Positions 47,132 through 56,423 are shown, counted from the first letter of the stretch. The stretch: DNA of 64,000 bases from Agrobacterium cucumeris (GCF_030036535.1 NZ_CP080388.1:1116001-1180000), one strand, 5' to 3'. A program made the numbers and translations. Notes: a model not told the origin generated them from the sequence alone.

Positions 47132-48382
47132 ATGTCAATGCAAGCCCTTCGCTCTCAAGAAATACCAGTTACGTTTGAAAAGCGGGAATACCCGCTAGTG
47201 ATCAAGTATATGGGTTCGAAAGCGAAATTGATGGATTTCGTACTTGAAGGGCTTAACATCGCTGCTATTGGAGACACGGTTTGCGACTTGTTTGCGGGCG
47301 CATGTAGCTTGTCAGGCGCAATCGGCGATCAAACGAGAATTGTAACCAACGACATCCAGAATTATTCTAGAGTAATAGCTCATGTGTATCTCCACCGTCT
47401 ATCGGATAAAGCCGCGACTCTAGACATCCATCGAATTTGCGAGGAAGTTGCCGCTTCAGTTAAACACACCCTCAGTACATTGGGTAAGGACTACTCATAT
47501 CCCACGTCACCGTCGCTAGAAGAGTTCAACGCGATTGAGAACCGCAACAGGGGTCTCATTGAGTTAAGCTTTGATCATAAATACCATCTCTTCCTCAAAA
47601 ATTACGCAGGAACGTGGTGGTCTGCTGAACAATGCGCTTGGATTGACGCGATTCGTAGTGCGATTGATGGCTTGCTGGAGCGTAGCGAGGTGAATGAAGG
47701 TGACCATGCCATACTTTTAACATGCGCGATGCATGCTATGGCATATTGCGGGCAAGGTACGGGTCACTACGCACAATATCGCGACGCTAAAACTCAAAGT
47801 TCTATGCGCGACATAAACATCTACCGACAAAAGAGCTTTCGCAGCTATTTTGAGCGCAAATTTCTCGCAATCCGAGACTGGAACCTAAGGTACGTCAGCT
47901 CACAGCCAAACCATCGGTTCGAAGCACTCGATTACCGAGATTGCATAGCTGAACTGAGCGAGGCCACGGTTTACGCTGACCCACCTTATGCGTTTGTCCA
48001 CTACAGTAGATTTTATCACGCGATCGAGACATTTGTGCTCTACGATTACCCTGACCTTCAGCTAAAAGCAGGGCAAGTTGTTAAGGGACGTTACAGAGAA
48101 GAACGACATCAATCGCCATTTAGTATTCGTAGCAAGGTTCCTACAGCGTTCGAAGAAATGTTTGATGGAGTTCGCCTCACAGGGTCCAACGTTGTGCTGA
48201 GCTATAGCAACACGGCCCTTCTCGATCTCATACAAATCGGCTCTATAGCAGCCGATGTGTTCGGTACTTCTTATTCAGTCGAAGTCCTCACGAAGGATTA
48301 TCAGCACATGACTATGGGACGACGGGCCGACCGTATGCGCGATGTTGAAGAGGCTCTATTGATAGCTCGACGTCTTTCTTAA
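47132..48382 (+). CDS. DNA adenine methylase, D12/Dam class
   Basis: A 416-residue N6-adenine methyltransferase. The order of motifs is VIKYMGSKAKL (family-specific N-terminal motif), the SAM-binding DLFAGACSLSG (near residue 57) and the catalytic motif IV DPPYAF near residue 288. The target-recognition part lies between them. The ATG at 47132 follows AAGGAAC. It faces a PD-(D/E)XK nuclease gene with a 4-bp overlap of stop codons. Together they probably make a type II-like restriction-modification system. The specificity is unknown. Confidence 0.88.
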   Translation: MSMQALRSQEIPVTFEKREYPLVIKYMGSKAKLMDFVLEGLNIAAIGDTVCDLFAGACSLSGAIGDQTRIVTNDIQNYSRVIAHVYLHRLSDKAATLDIHRICEEVAASVKHTLSTLGKDYSYPTSPSLEEFNAIENRNRGLIELSFDHKYHLFLKNYAGTWWSAEQCAWIDAIRSAIDGLLERSEVNEGDHAILLTCAMHAMAYCGQGTGHYAQYRDAKTQSSMRDINIYRQKSFRSYFERKFLAIRDWNLRYVSSQPNHRFEALDYRDCIAELSEATVYADPPYAFVHYSRFYHAIETFVLYDYPDLQLKAGQVVKGRYREERHQSPFSIRSKVPTAFEEMFDGVRLTGSNVVLSYSNTALLDLIQIGSIAADVFGTSYSVEVLTKDYQHMTMGRRADRMRDVEEALLIARRLS

Positions 48383-49515
48383 ATCCTATCGCTTAGAGCC
48401 CCGGTCACTGCGTCAATTGTCTCGTGAAAAATCGGGATTTCGAATGTTTCTCGGAGCAAACTGAGATATTGGCGAGCTTCAGAAGTGGATTTATTTGGGG
48501 TGACGACAATTAGCTGCGCTGCGCGCTTCGCAGAGGGCCAATAAGCATACTCAAGAAGCTGCGGAAGCGCCTCTCTCACGGCTTTCTTGAGCGAAACAAC
48601 GGTTTTTATTTCGTAGAATATAAAGTCGTTTCCGTCGCGCCTTACCAAATCAATTGACGTGTCAGAGGCTCCTGTAGGAACTTCAGTCCCAACATTGTCT
48701 TCGCCATAGTTCCCGCTGAGATATGCATAGAGCGCGTTTTGTAACGCGTTGTGTAGCAGTCGGGCTTTGGGATGCTTTCCAGAGCCACGACGAACAACGT
48801 CATTGGTGCTTCTGTTAACGTGGCCCGCTTTAAAGCTGAAAGCCTTCACGACTTCAGTCTCAGGGTCGACTTTATTGGGGAGCTCATCTTCATCGCGGTT
48901 TGCGGCTGGCACGTTAGTAAGCCAAGAACGAAAATCAGCTTCGGAAAGGGCTAGAACTCGATGAAAATTGAGCGATACGCACTCGTCAATAATATCATTA
49001 GTTCCAGGCCATTTCGCTGCAATCAGTTTTAGGCGCATTAACTCCACCACGAGTGGAGCCAGATTTGAATCACCAGTAATTGCTGAAAAATCATAGCTAA
49101 ACTGCTCCTCGTCGGCGGTCTCGGAGTATCCAAGCTCGACGAAGTTATTTTTCAAATTGGTAAATGCTTTTGCAGCAGTTAGCTGCCCACGTTTAATGCT
49201 ACCCTTGTTACGGCTTTTTACTCCAGCCTGGAACACCGAAATCAATTCAGAATGGCTGAAAACTATCGCAAGCAAAACAAGCGCCTTGATCGATTCAGGC
49301 CCATGCTTTTTCGCCTCATTCCAAAGGCCAGGTAATGTTCCATCCGGTAGTGCGGACAAGATTTTAGCCGCTTGAGCACGGTCAATTCGAATGCCGTCGT
49401 ATGTATCCCATGTGTTTTCGAGAACCGCATCAACGTCAAAATGCTCGATCAGTCGAGCTACTTTGTATGCACCGTGTTTTGTCAGCGAAACAGATAGCTT
49501 TTCAATCTCAGTCAT
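48379..49515 (-). CDS. Predicted PD-(D/E)XK restriction endonuclease
   Basis: A 378-residue protein. The C-terminal third has DTSIDLVRRDGNDFIFYEIKTV, the D...ExK signature of restriction-type nucleases, followed by a helix and LIVVTPN strand of the same fold. The N-terminal 250 residues are helical and unrecognised; they may bind DNA or a partner. It is convergent with the D12 methylase gene. A pairing as cleavage and protection enzymes is inferred from position and fold. Confidence 0.8.
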   Translation of the reverse strand: MTEIEKLSVSLTKHGAYKVARLIEHFDVDAVLENTWDTYDGIRIDRAQAAKILSALPDGTLPGLWNEAKKHGPESIKALVLLAIVFSHSELISVFQAGVKSRNKGSIKRGQLTAAKAFTNLKNNFVELGYSETADEEQFSYDFSAITGDSNLAPLVVELMRLKLIAAKWPGTNDIIDECVSLNFHRVLALSEADFRSWLTNVPAANRDEDELPNKVDPETEVVKAFSFKAGHVNRSTNDVVRRGSGKHPKARLLHNALQNALYAYLSGNYGEDNVGTEVPTGASDTSIDLVRRDGNDFIFYEIKTVVSLKKAVREALPQLLEYAYWPSAKRAAQLIVVTPNKSTSEARQYLSLLRETFEIPIFHETIDAVTGALSDRI

Positions 49516-49810
49516 GCGGTACCGGCCAAATTGCGTTGCATGGTACTGGACAATATGAGGCGGTCGTAGTCAACAAAGAACCCAGAGTTTTTACAACCCT
49601 AGTATGCAGCAAGCCCGACTCAGGTTCCAAAGTTTGGATCTCTCGGAAAGCGCACCCTCTAGGCAATCCGCATCGAAGGAAAAGGGATCTTGAATGTAGT
49701 TTGCGACAATTGGGCATCAGAGTAAGCGGTGCTTTTGCGCCAATTGCGGTCTTCCGCTTTGCGCCATTAGCGAACGTTACAGACTTCTGGCCGCACACCG
49801 CAATTTGTGG
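49516..49810. other. Intergenic region
   Basis: This 295-bp gap contains the promoter region of the nuclease gene. At 49784-49817 an imperfect inverted repeat (TTCTGGCC...GTGGTCAGAA) overlaps the stop of the gene at 49811 and may end its transcription. No gene was supported on either strand. Confidence 0.45.
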
Positions 49811-51709
49811 TCAGAAGGACCCAGCTTCGATCGCTGGTGCCACATACTGAGCCCAACTTGGTATGAGCGGGACGCAGACCAGGAAATAAATGAGGCAGCA
49901 GGCGTAGTAGATTACCGGGTCCCCGTAGCTCCGATCACCTACTTTTCCGTGAGCAAATTCGTGTCTAAGAGCAGGACCTGGGCGATGATTGAAGATTAGG
50001 TCGATGTGCAGCACGATGTCTTCGCCGAAGATCGCGACCAACTCGTTTCGATAAGTCTCTAATAATGTGGAGAGCGACCGATCCTCCTGCGTCAGATCAT
50101 TCCGCATCGTTGAAGTGTCGGTACTACTGTTGACCAGCACGTGTCGGAGGCAGTGTTCCAGTTGAGGAATGAGGATCGGCCCTGCCGAGAGCGTATCTCC
50201 CTGCATCAGACGTGCAAATCCAAGAGCAAACGTTGCAGCGTGATGGGGTGGGACGAATGGGCTTTGCAACACGATCAAGCGAAAGTGCCGCTCGGATAAT
50301 GGGAATTCTCCTGCGAGGAACCGTCGGGCGGGTTCGAGCTCGCCTTTCACAGCAATCTCTATCGAGATCTGCAGATGCTGGATCATCTTGCTTTTGATCC
50401 AAGCCTCGCTTGGCGGCGATCCGTCGAGTGGTGCTCCCTCGATCTCAGCGATGATTTTCCCCTCGCTGTCTAGGTGGGTGGCCGCGAACATGTCTACGAA
50501 GCTGCCCTCCTTTTCAGTAGCTTTCTTTCTCATCTCCGTCGCGCTGGCAGGACGAATTAACAACGCGAACTGCTTGAGCCCTTCTGGTAGAGATAGTTTT
50601 TCGAAAACCTCAATTGTGCCACTGACGACATCGGACAAATCAATCGGCATCTCGAACGAACCCATCTCTTCGAGTGATTTCTCCTGTAGGTTCCGCATTT
50701 CTTTGCGAAGCTCTTCGCGCCGCTCTTGAGTCCCTGGTATCTCCCGCAACTCCCCAATTGCTTGTCGATACCAGTGCGCGGAACCGGACGACGAGCCTAT
50801 CTGTGCCGCCATCTTGAGCGTCTGCTCTACGGCAGCAAGTTGACAGCGTCGCCGATCTTCAGGCCGATTGGCTTGCTTATGAGCAAACGCTGCAAGGTCC
50901 CATAACTCCTTGATAGCTTCCGGATAGGAATCGGGTTTATGCTCGGCTGCAGTTGCTGCCGCCTCTATATCGGCAGCGAGCTGGTCCAGCGTTATCAGAG
51001 AATGTCGTAAAAGCAGCGTTGCAATCCGATTCAACGGCACGACGTCGACGTGGAAAAGAGCGCGGCTGTAGAGCGAGTTGAGCAGCGCCGCGACACGATC
51101 GTGCATCGGTGCAGTCCGCTTGTTCGACCTCACGTGTATCTGAGACGCTCGCTCTATAAGATCGACCTCTTCTAGGGAAACCCCGTTATTAGTCTCGAAG
51201 CGGTGTTCGTAGGTTCCGTTCATGAGGCTTTCCACGCACTCACAGTACGCGTCCACCGCAATCGTGGCGGCCTTGCCTTTCTTGCGGTCGTTTGTCCAAA
51301 CCACATCAGCCAGCCGAGCCCGGAGTGCTGGGTGTTCAACCTCATCCACAATCTCAAAGAAATAGTCGGTCTGCTCACCAAGCCAGTCCTCGGGTATGGC
51401 CGTGCGCCGATTCCCGATCGACATTTTCGCGCCGAAAGCACCCGCCTTATCATGCAAACGAAAGTGCAGACTGCAAACAGACGCGAGCAGACGGTAAACG
51501 CTGAATGCGGGCTCATTGTCATGGTTGAGTCGCATTGCCTTCATGAACTCATTCTCAAGGCGGCTACCGTAGGCAGACTTTAGGTCGCGCACGATCGCGT
51601 TGTAGTCAATGCTCCGGAGGTCCGCTGGCGTGACAGTGGCTTGTGGCGACCGCGAAGCCTCTTTTGTTTCGTCCGACGTTACCGGCTCTTCATCTGCATC
51701 GTCCATCAT
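49811..51709 (-). CDS. Large DUF4209/DUF7380-type HEPN-like protein
   Basis: A 632-residue soluble protein. The acidic N-terminal 25 residues are followed by a long helical region. The C-terminal part has FEEDIVLHIDL-like text (GEDIVLHIDLIFNHRPGPALRHEFAHG near residues 575-602), which matches the DUF4209 signature; RHEFAH has the RxxxxH spacing of HEPN ribonucleases. Two hydrophobic segments near the end (IYYACCLIYFLVCVPLI) may be structural. It is upstream of neither partner in frame but is co-oriented with the LA2681-like HEPN gene. The role is probably defence. Confidence 0.75.
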   Translation of the reverse strand: MMDDADEEPVTSDETKEASRSPQATVTPADLRSIDYNAIVRDLKSAYGSRLENEFMKAMRLNHDNEPAFSVYRLLASVCSLHFRLHDKAGAFGAKMSIGNRRTAIPEDWLGEQTDYFFEIVDEVEHPALRARLADVVWTNDRKKGKAATIAVDAYCECVESLMNGTYEHRFETNNGVSLEEVDLIERASQIHVRSNKRTAPMHDRVAALLNSLYSRALFHVDVVPLNRIATLLLRHSLITLDQLAADIEAAATAAEHKPDSYPEAIKELWDLAAFAHKQANRPEDRRRCQLAAVEQTLKMAAQIGSSSGSAHWYRQAIGELREIPGTQERREELRKEMRNLQEKSLEEMGSFEMPIDLSDVVSGTIEVFEKLSLPEGLKQFALLIRPASATEMRKKATEKEGSFVDMFAATHLDSEGKIIAEIEGAPLDGSPPSEAWIKSKMIQHLQISIEIAVKGELEPARRFLAGEFPLSERHFRLIVLQSPFVPPHHAATFALGFARLMQGDTLSAGPILIPQLEHCLRHVLVNSSTDTSTMRNDLTQEDRSLSTLLETYRNELVAIFGEDIVLHIDLIFNHRPGPALRHEFAHGKVGDRSYGDPVIYYACCLIYFLVCVPLIPSWAQYVAPAIEAGSF

Positions 51710-52010
51710 TTTTCCTCCACGTTGCTTTGCGTGCTAGTTCTTTGTCTGTCGCGTATCTTAGAAAATTATGCCGAACCTGGTGTTGCTTAGCCATGTCCGC
51801 TTCGGGCGAATGGCCGACATGGGCGGTCGGAGCAAGCGGACGCGATGCGTAGCGGGTATCAAGAATGCAGTTTCTTCAATGATTCGCTGAGGATTGGCAC
51901 CTCATGCTTCACGGTAAAGCGCGAGCGGGTCGAGGGACACAATCCTTGAGAGTGATCGACGCCCTGCTTGGGAACGATGGCACGATAGCCGCTTGGCACT
52001 TCACCTGCGT
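51710..52010. other. Intergenic region with nested hairpin
   Basis: A 301-bp gap between the two HEPN genes. At 51795-51841 an 8-bp stem (GTCCGCTT with AAGCGGAC) encloses a second 5-bp stem (CCGAC with GTCGG). It lies downstream of the LA2681-like gene and could end its message or act in the leader of the next. No gene was seen. Confidence 0.5.
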
Positions 52011-53540
52011 CTATACTTTCCACTTATCATCCCATGTGTCGAAAATCATCGGCATCGAAATTGCGTTTTCGCTTTCATTCTTCCTGAGGCTCTCTTCTCG
52101 ATGAACAGCCAAGCAAAGGTAGATTATCGCGGCGCGTGCGAGTCCCATTAGCCTCAGCGCCTTTGCCTCAAAATCTTGCCTTCCGATGTGAAGTCCGACC
52201 TGTTCGGTTTCTGCATCGTCTAAATCAAGAACGGTCGCGCCCCATTGCTCATGAATCTGGCAGTATTTGTGTTCGAGATAATTGCGCAGATGCGCCAGTG
52301 CTTCCGCGTCCGGTTCCGTGGCTTCCTGAAACTCACGATCATAAAGGTCTTTGGATAGCCAGAATAAGCCTCGAAGCGGCCAATTCTCCCGATCCAGGAA
52401 GAACGGACGGAGCGGTTTTGGATTTCCTTTCTCCTCATACCAGATCGAGCGGAAGAAGACCTTATTCTCGGAAATGCCAAGTTCGAGGTAGTGGTTTAAG
52501 AAGAAAGCAATCTTATCGAACAAGGCATACGTCATTCGAAAGGCCTGTCGCGCCTTTTCGACGTTCACCCCATAGCTCGGATAGTCGAGCGTGTTTGCAA
52601 GCTTCACGCCCTTGTCGGCGAAGTGCGCTGTATTGGCTGTCATAGCCTCAAAAAGGAATAACCTTGCCGTAGTGAATTCCTGCTTAAGCTGATTGAAAAG
52701 CCCGAAGACAGCCGGTGGCAGCGCTCCCCCCTTGGCGATCGGAAGTCTGATGGACGGCAGAACCAAGTTGTCTGTTGCGGCAATCGAATATGTGCCAAGG
52801 TCATTCATGGGATTGAGAAACAGCCGCTTCTCCAGGCACCAACGACGGTAGACCATCTCTGCCCTTGAGCGGCCTAGACTGTGTTCCTCCGCCAAATTCG
52901 CGTTGGCGGATGCCACGTTGAGCCACTTTGAAATATTCTTCGCTCGCTCAGCAAAATGAGGAACAAGCTCCGCGTTCTCCGAACTTTCGTGCACAGCATC
53001 CGGAGCTGTTCCTGCCACAAAGTTATCGTAAGCTTGCGCAGCGATGAGTTGAGAGTGTCCGGGATCGCTGACCGAGTCTGCATAGCTCAGAAGTCCCGAA
53101 CCTTTGTTAAAGAGCGCCATGGCAAAACGTCCCTCAATCGCGAGCGCTTTGTTCCAATAGTGCAGGGCTTCAACAGGGCGACCGACTGAATTGAGCTTAC
53201 TACCGAGATTAGTCAAAATTTGGCAGCGCCGGATCGGGCCGAGTTTTTCAAACCCCTTATGCCTAGCAGCCTTGCGTAATTCGAGCAGTTCGCTCTGGAG
53301 GTGCTCACTTTCCCATTGCCAGGACCGCTCTAGCCCGGCTTCGTGCTGTCGGTTGTTGAATGCGTTGGCTCGAAAGTAATGCAAGAGGACCGCGTCGTCA
53401 TCGCGGATAATCTTGCGTGCGGCGAGCTTGTCGAGAGCCGCGAACGCCCGGTCAGTGAGTTGTGGATCGCTCCGGTCAAATCCGTCGTCGATGTACTGAC
53501 CCGCCTTATCGAGTGATTTCTGGAATGTGGATTTGGCCAA
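52011..53540 (-). CDS. LA2681-family HEPN-domain protein with a TPR-like N-terminus
   Basis: A 509-residue soluble protein. Residues 100-220 have a tetratricopeptide-like helical pattern (ALHYWNKALAIEGRFAMALFNKGSGLL). From about 325 the sequence follows the LA2681-like HEPN domain: NVEKARQAFRMTYALFDKIAFFLNHYL, NWPLRGLFWLSKDLYD and LRNYLEHKYCQIHE, in which RNYLEH has the RxxxxH catalytic spacing of HEPN ribonucleases. The family is linked to antiviral or toxin systems. Activation by sensing an invader through the N-terminus is inferred. Confidence 0.85.
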   Translation of the reverse strand: MAKSTFQKSLDKAGQYIDDGFDRSDPQLTDRAFAALDKLAARKIIRDDDAVLLHYFRANAFNNRQHEAGLERSWQWESEHLQSELLELRKAARHKGFEKLGPIRRCQILTNLGSKLNSVGRPVEALHYWNKALAIEGRFAMALFNKGSGLLSYADSVSDPGHSQLIAAQAYDNFVAGTAPDAVHESSENAELVPHFAERAKNISKWLNVASANANLAEEHSLGRSRAEMVYRRWCLEKRLFLNPMNDLGTYSIAATDNLVLPSIRLPIAKGGALPPAVFGLFNQLKQEFTTARLFLFEAMTANTAHFADKGVKLANTLDYPSYGVNVEKARQAFRMTYALFDKIAFFLNHYLELGISENKVFFRSIWYEEKGNPKPLRPFFLDRENWPLRGLFWLSKDLYDREFQEATEPDAEALAHLRNYLEHKYCQIHEQWGATVLDLDDAETEQVGLHIGRQDFEAKALRLMGLARAAIIYLCLAVHREESLRKNESENAISMPMIFDTWDDKWKV

Positions 53541-53860
53541 TAGGTCTCGCCGATATGGAGTGGGTTTGCGTTGACCAATTTTAAGGCCAACGCTGTGCGA
53601 GCGGCAATAACTTCACTCCAAATTTCAGTGCGAAGCTGCACAGACCCGATCGAAGCATGCGCTTAGGGTCGGCGAGAGAAAGATAAGTCAGCATTTCGTA
53701 CACTATCGGGTACCAGCGAGAAACACTCGGACGGCCGAGATGTAGGCGCGAAGGCGACTTAACGAAGTTGCCGGAGCGGTGTCTTCTTTCGGAAAATGCG
53801 ATCAGGCGGCCAGCGGCCAACATGAGCGCGCGTTTTGCCGCTGCTAGTTTTTCTTATAGA
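53541..53860. other. Intergenic region
   Basis: A 320-bp gap upstream of the HEPN gene. It must contain its promoter. No convincing gene, repeat or hairpin was found. Confidence 0.3.
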
Positions 53861-54379
53861 TCACGTATGGTCGCGGAAATTCAGTATCGATGCGCGGACG
53901 TATTGCGGAATATTTAGGTATGCAGACCAAGCTGATTTTCCCAGATGACCTCGCAGCTTGACTTCACTGCTCAATGGATTTTCGGCGGGGTTGCCGCAAT
54001 CTGGGACAATGTGGACGGCGTGGATGATTTTGTTACAGGCTTGCTCGAAGGTAAGCGGCACCTCCCGGTTGCTGCTTAAGATGTCCGGTTGGAGCGATCC
54101 ACAATGCAAAGTAATTGGCTGGTGCCTCAGCTCTGCTGGATCAGCGCGTAAAAGGCTCATGTGTTCTGCATGAATGCGATTAGCGACCGCGGTGCCAACC
54201 AGCAAATGGATAATCTCGTCTGCGAAGTGATCGTCGCGCATCAGCCTAAGAGGATCGTCCGGTGCAGGTGCAAGGTCAAAAAGCTGCCCATCGCCGCTAA
54301 ATACTAAAAACAAACGATATATGTCACGGATTGCAATCGCAGAATTTAGTTCGAAGTTATTGCGCCCATAAGCAGTCAA
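53861..54379 (-). CDS. Hypothetical protein, island
   Basis: A 172-residue protein, not recognised. The N-terminal half (RNNFELNSAIAIRDIYRLFLVF) is helical and the C-terminal half includes FEQACNKIIHAVHIVPDCG. It precedes, on the same strand but 320 bp away, the LA2681-like HEPN gene. The 273-bp gap after it (54380-54652) shows no gene. Confidence 0.55.
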   Translation of the reverse strand: MTAYGRNNFELNSAIAIRDIYRLFLVFSGDGQLFDLAPAPDDPLRLMRDDHFADEIIHLLVGTAVANRIHAEHMSLLRADPAELRHQPITLHCGSLQPDILSSNREVPLTFEQACNKIIHAVHIVPDCGNPAENPLSSEVKLRGHLGKSAWSAYLNIPQYVRASILNFRDHT

Positions 54380-54652
54380 GATTTATTACCTTTACCGTTG
54401 CTTAAGCCGCGACCGGCCAACCTGTTTGGTTTCTACGTCCGGTTTTAGCCTCTTCTAGCAGATGAGGGAACATCTGAGATGAAGACACAAAACCGCCGTT
54501 GGACGAGTTCATCCCTAATGACCAGTTTGGGCCGACAGCAGACTTTAGCCGTTTGGTAATCCTGCAAAATTCTACGGCAAAAGCTCATCATTGCGTGCGC
54601 GCGGGACATCGGACGAGGCTCTCTTCCCCACTAGCGGCTAAACAGATAGTGG

Positions 54653-54985
54653 CTACCGGGGGCGGGGCTTCAACGCGGCGTCAACGATTGCTGATAGCCA
54701 AATCAGATCGCCCTCTGAGAGCGCCGCCAGCTTGTTTACAACAGTGTTAAGCTGCGGATTAAAGCGAGGATCGGTCTCATCAATCCGAAACAAACTTGCA
54801 GCATCCACGGCAAAAAACCTCATGAACCTCTCGATTGTTGCGAAACTCGCCCCAATTGCTCCGCTTTCAATTTTCGCTACCGTATCGATAGACATGCCCG
54901 TCTGATCGGCCAGCTGTTGCTGCGTTAACTTTAGCCTGTGCCTATGCGCCTTAACGCATGACCCAAATGTTGAACGAAGGTCCAT
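54653..54985 (-). CDS. XRE-family transcriptional regulator
   Basis: A 110-residue regulator with a Cro/C1-type helix-turn-helix at residues 12-45 (AHRHRLKLTQQQLADQTGMS, then IDTVAKIESG). The C-terminal half has no clear domain. It is co-oriented with the HEPN-side genes and may regulate them or the element's maintenance. An adenine-rich promoter region separates it from the + strand gene at 55123. Confidence 0.85.
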   Translation of the reverse strand: MDLRSTFGSCVKAHRHRLKLTQQQLADQTGMSIDTVAKIESGAIGASFATIERFMRFFAVDAASLFRIDETDPRFNPQLNTVVNKLAALSEGDLIWLSAIVDAALKPRPR

Positions 54986-55122
54986 GATTACGTCTCCAAG
55001 AGGAGATGTAAAACGGGAGAAACGCTAGGCGTTATGGATTAAAAATACGTATTTGCAATTAATTGCATTTCAAAGGAAGCATGCTATCGTCAATTTGAGA
55101 TGATATGCTGCTGGGGACAAGA

Positions 55123-55875
55123 ATGGCTGAAAAAAAGCCGGAACCACTTACTGTTGGCGGAACCACCACCTCAAAAAACAACGAGGATCGCGGCGTTCGC
55201 TTTTCTGAGAAGGTACGGGATCAACTCAAATCAATAGAAAACGGCAAAGCTGACGTTTCCAGAGTGACACGGACGACGACAAATTCTCCGGCGGCATGGC
55301 TGGTCCTGATCGCGGTATCACTGATAGTACTGTTCACTGTTTCGACAGTCCGGTCGTCTTTGCGCTCACCTAACCACCATGCTCCGGCGCCAGTAAACGC
55401 AGATGCTCTGCGTTCACGTTCCGACATTATGGTTCCAGCGTTTCGCTACATCGTGGAGCAGGACTCTTTCACGGGATTAAATGTAGATTTTGCTCGCGTT
55501 GAAAACGACCAAGGGCAGTCTCTATACATAGGGAAACCAGACAAGAGACGACAAGATTTTAAGGAAAATACAGCGTTTGTAATTCATCCGGGGAGCTATA
55601 TCTGCACGATTGGCGGAGATTGGCTTGTCATCGATTTCATCTCGCTAAGAGACGGTCTCGTTTCCCAACCGATGCAAATGCGTTGGGACGTTTCTAGAGA
55701 CAAGCGACGACTGAAAATCGAACCAGGCACTCGATCCGACAAATTCCTGAACTCCATCGTCGGCGCAGATGAAATTAGATTAAGATATGAAGACGACTGC
55801 GGACATGTCGAAACACTGATTTTCGACACCGATGGGCTTGAAGGTGCCCTTTCCAAATTACGGGCTGGTTCGTAG
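55123..55875 (+). CDS. Hypothetical single-pass membrane protein
   Basis: A 250-residue protein with one membrane helix near residues 65-86 (AAWLVLIAVSLIVLFTVSTV). The N-terminal 60 residues are cytoplasmic and Lys/Glu/Thr-rich; the larger C-terminal part is likely periplasmic. The ATG at 55123 follows GGGGACAAG; an ATG at 55105 adds six residues. The family is not recognised. It stops 3 bp from the convergent Arc-type gene. Confidence 0.65.
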   Translation: MAEKKPEPLTVGGTTTSKNNEDRGVRFSEKVRDQLKSIENGKADVSRVTRTTTNSPAAWLVLIAVSLIVLFTVSTVRSSLRSPNHHAPAPVNADALRSRSDIMVPAFRYIVEQDSFTGLNVDFARVENDQGQSLYIGKPDKRRQDFKENTAFVIHPGSYICTIGGDWLVIDFISLRDGLVSQPMQMRWDVSRDKRRLKIEPGTRSDKFLNSIVGADEIRLRYEDDCGHVETLIFDTDGLEGALSKLRAGS

Positions 55876-55878
55876 GAA

Positions 55879-56205
55879 CTAGCTACGCTCGCCGCGCTCC
55901 AACTTGTTTAGTCTAAAAATAACTTCTTTAAGCCGTCGCTCTAGATCCGTTCCACGAGCCTCCTCGGCACGAAGTCCGGCGCGCAAATTTTCGAGCTCAA
56001 TCTCCGTCTTATCGCGCCTTAGAGCGCGTCTCGATTGCCCTTCTCCAAAGTCAACGTTGGGAAAGGACGCCTCCAGGCGAGAAATTATCTCAGAGTTTAG
56101 CGAACGGTTCGACTCCGTAGCACTTTTCTCGATTTGCTCTTTTAGTGCCTGCGATAGGCGAATTTTCATCTGCGTATAGCTAATCATCGCATCGGTATGG
56201 ATCAT
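55879..56205 (-). CDS. Arc-family ribbon-helix-helix protein with coiled coil
   Basis: A protein of up to 108 residues. Residues 13-50 (KIRLSQALKEQIEKSATESN, then RSLNSEIISRLEAS) match the Arc/MetJ ribbon-helix-helix fold. The C-terminal half (RRDKTEIELENLRAGLRAE onward) forms a coiled coil. The start could be 56205, 56187 or 56169. It is divergent from a smaller Arc-type gene, with the palindrome TGGTCTAGACCA between them, suggesting self-regulation of the pair. Confidence 0.8.
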   Translation of the reverse strand: MIHTDAMISYTQMKIRLSQALKEQIEKSATESNRSLNSEIISRLEASFPNVDFGEGQSRRALRRDKTEIELENLRAGLRAEEARGTDLERRLKEVIFRLNKLERGERS

Positions 56206-56207
56206 AA

Positions 56208-56219
56208 TGGTCTAGACCA
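56208..56219. promoter_or_regulatory. Palindrome between divergent Arc-type genes
   Basis: A perfect 12-bp palindrome TGGTCTAGACCA just upstream of the leftward gene, with a similar GGTCCTGAACC block near 56247-56257 before the rightward gene. These are likely operators for one or both ribbon-helix-helix proteins. Confidence 0.6.
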
Positions 56220-56270
56220 CAAGCTGGAATCTATGTACACCGTAACGGTCCTGAACCATAAAGGTGTAAT

Positions 56271-56423
56271 ATGAAGTTACTTTCTGCTTTCAACATTCGA
56301 CTCCCTCTCGAACTCAAAGCTTGGCTTTCCGATCAAGCTGGCAAAAACGGGCGAAGCCTAAACGCCGAGATCATCCAAATTGTAAAAACTGCAAAGAGCG
56401 CTAGCGCGGAGGATGAAGCTTAA
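56271..56423 (+). CDS. Short Arc-type ribbon-helix-helix protein
   Basis: A 50-residue protein (MKLLSAFNIRLPLELKAWL, then KNGRSLNAEIIQIVK) of the Arc/MetJ fold, shorter than the divergent one. The ATG follows AAAGGTG. The stop TAA overlaps the ATG of the excisionase-like gene (TAATG), so they are coupled. It resembles the N-terminal half of the gene at 55879-56205, and is a likely regulator of the recombination genes. Confidence 0.75.
   Translation: MKLLSAFNIRLPLELKAWLSDQAGKNGRSLNAEIIQIVKTAKSASAEDEA

Noticed and set aside
46977..47198. 73-codon Cys-containing frame with a good ribosome site before the methylase
   Set aside because: It overlaps the methylase start in another frame, has no recognised domain, and the ribosome-like GAGGGGG may be chance. 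Kept only as a possibility.
49401..49850. 149-codon + strand frame at the nuclease 5' end
   Set aside because: Basic, low-complexity composition without a domain; it covers the nuclease start and an intergenic gap.
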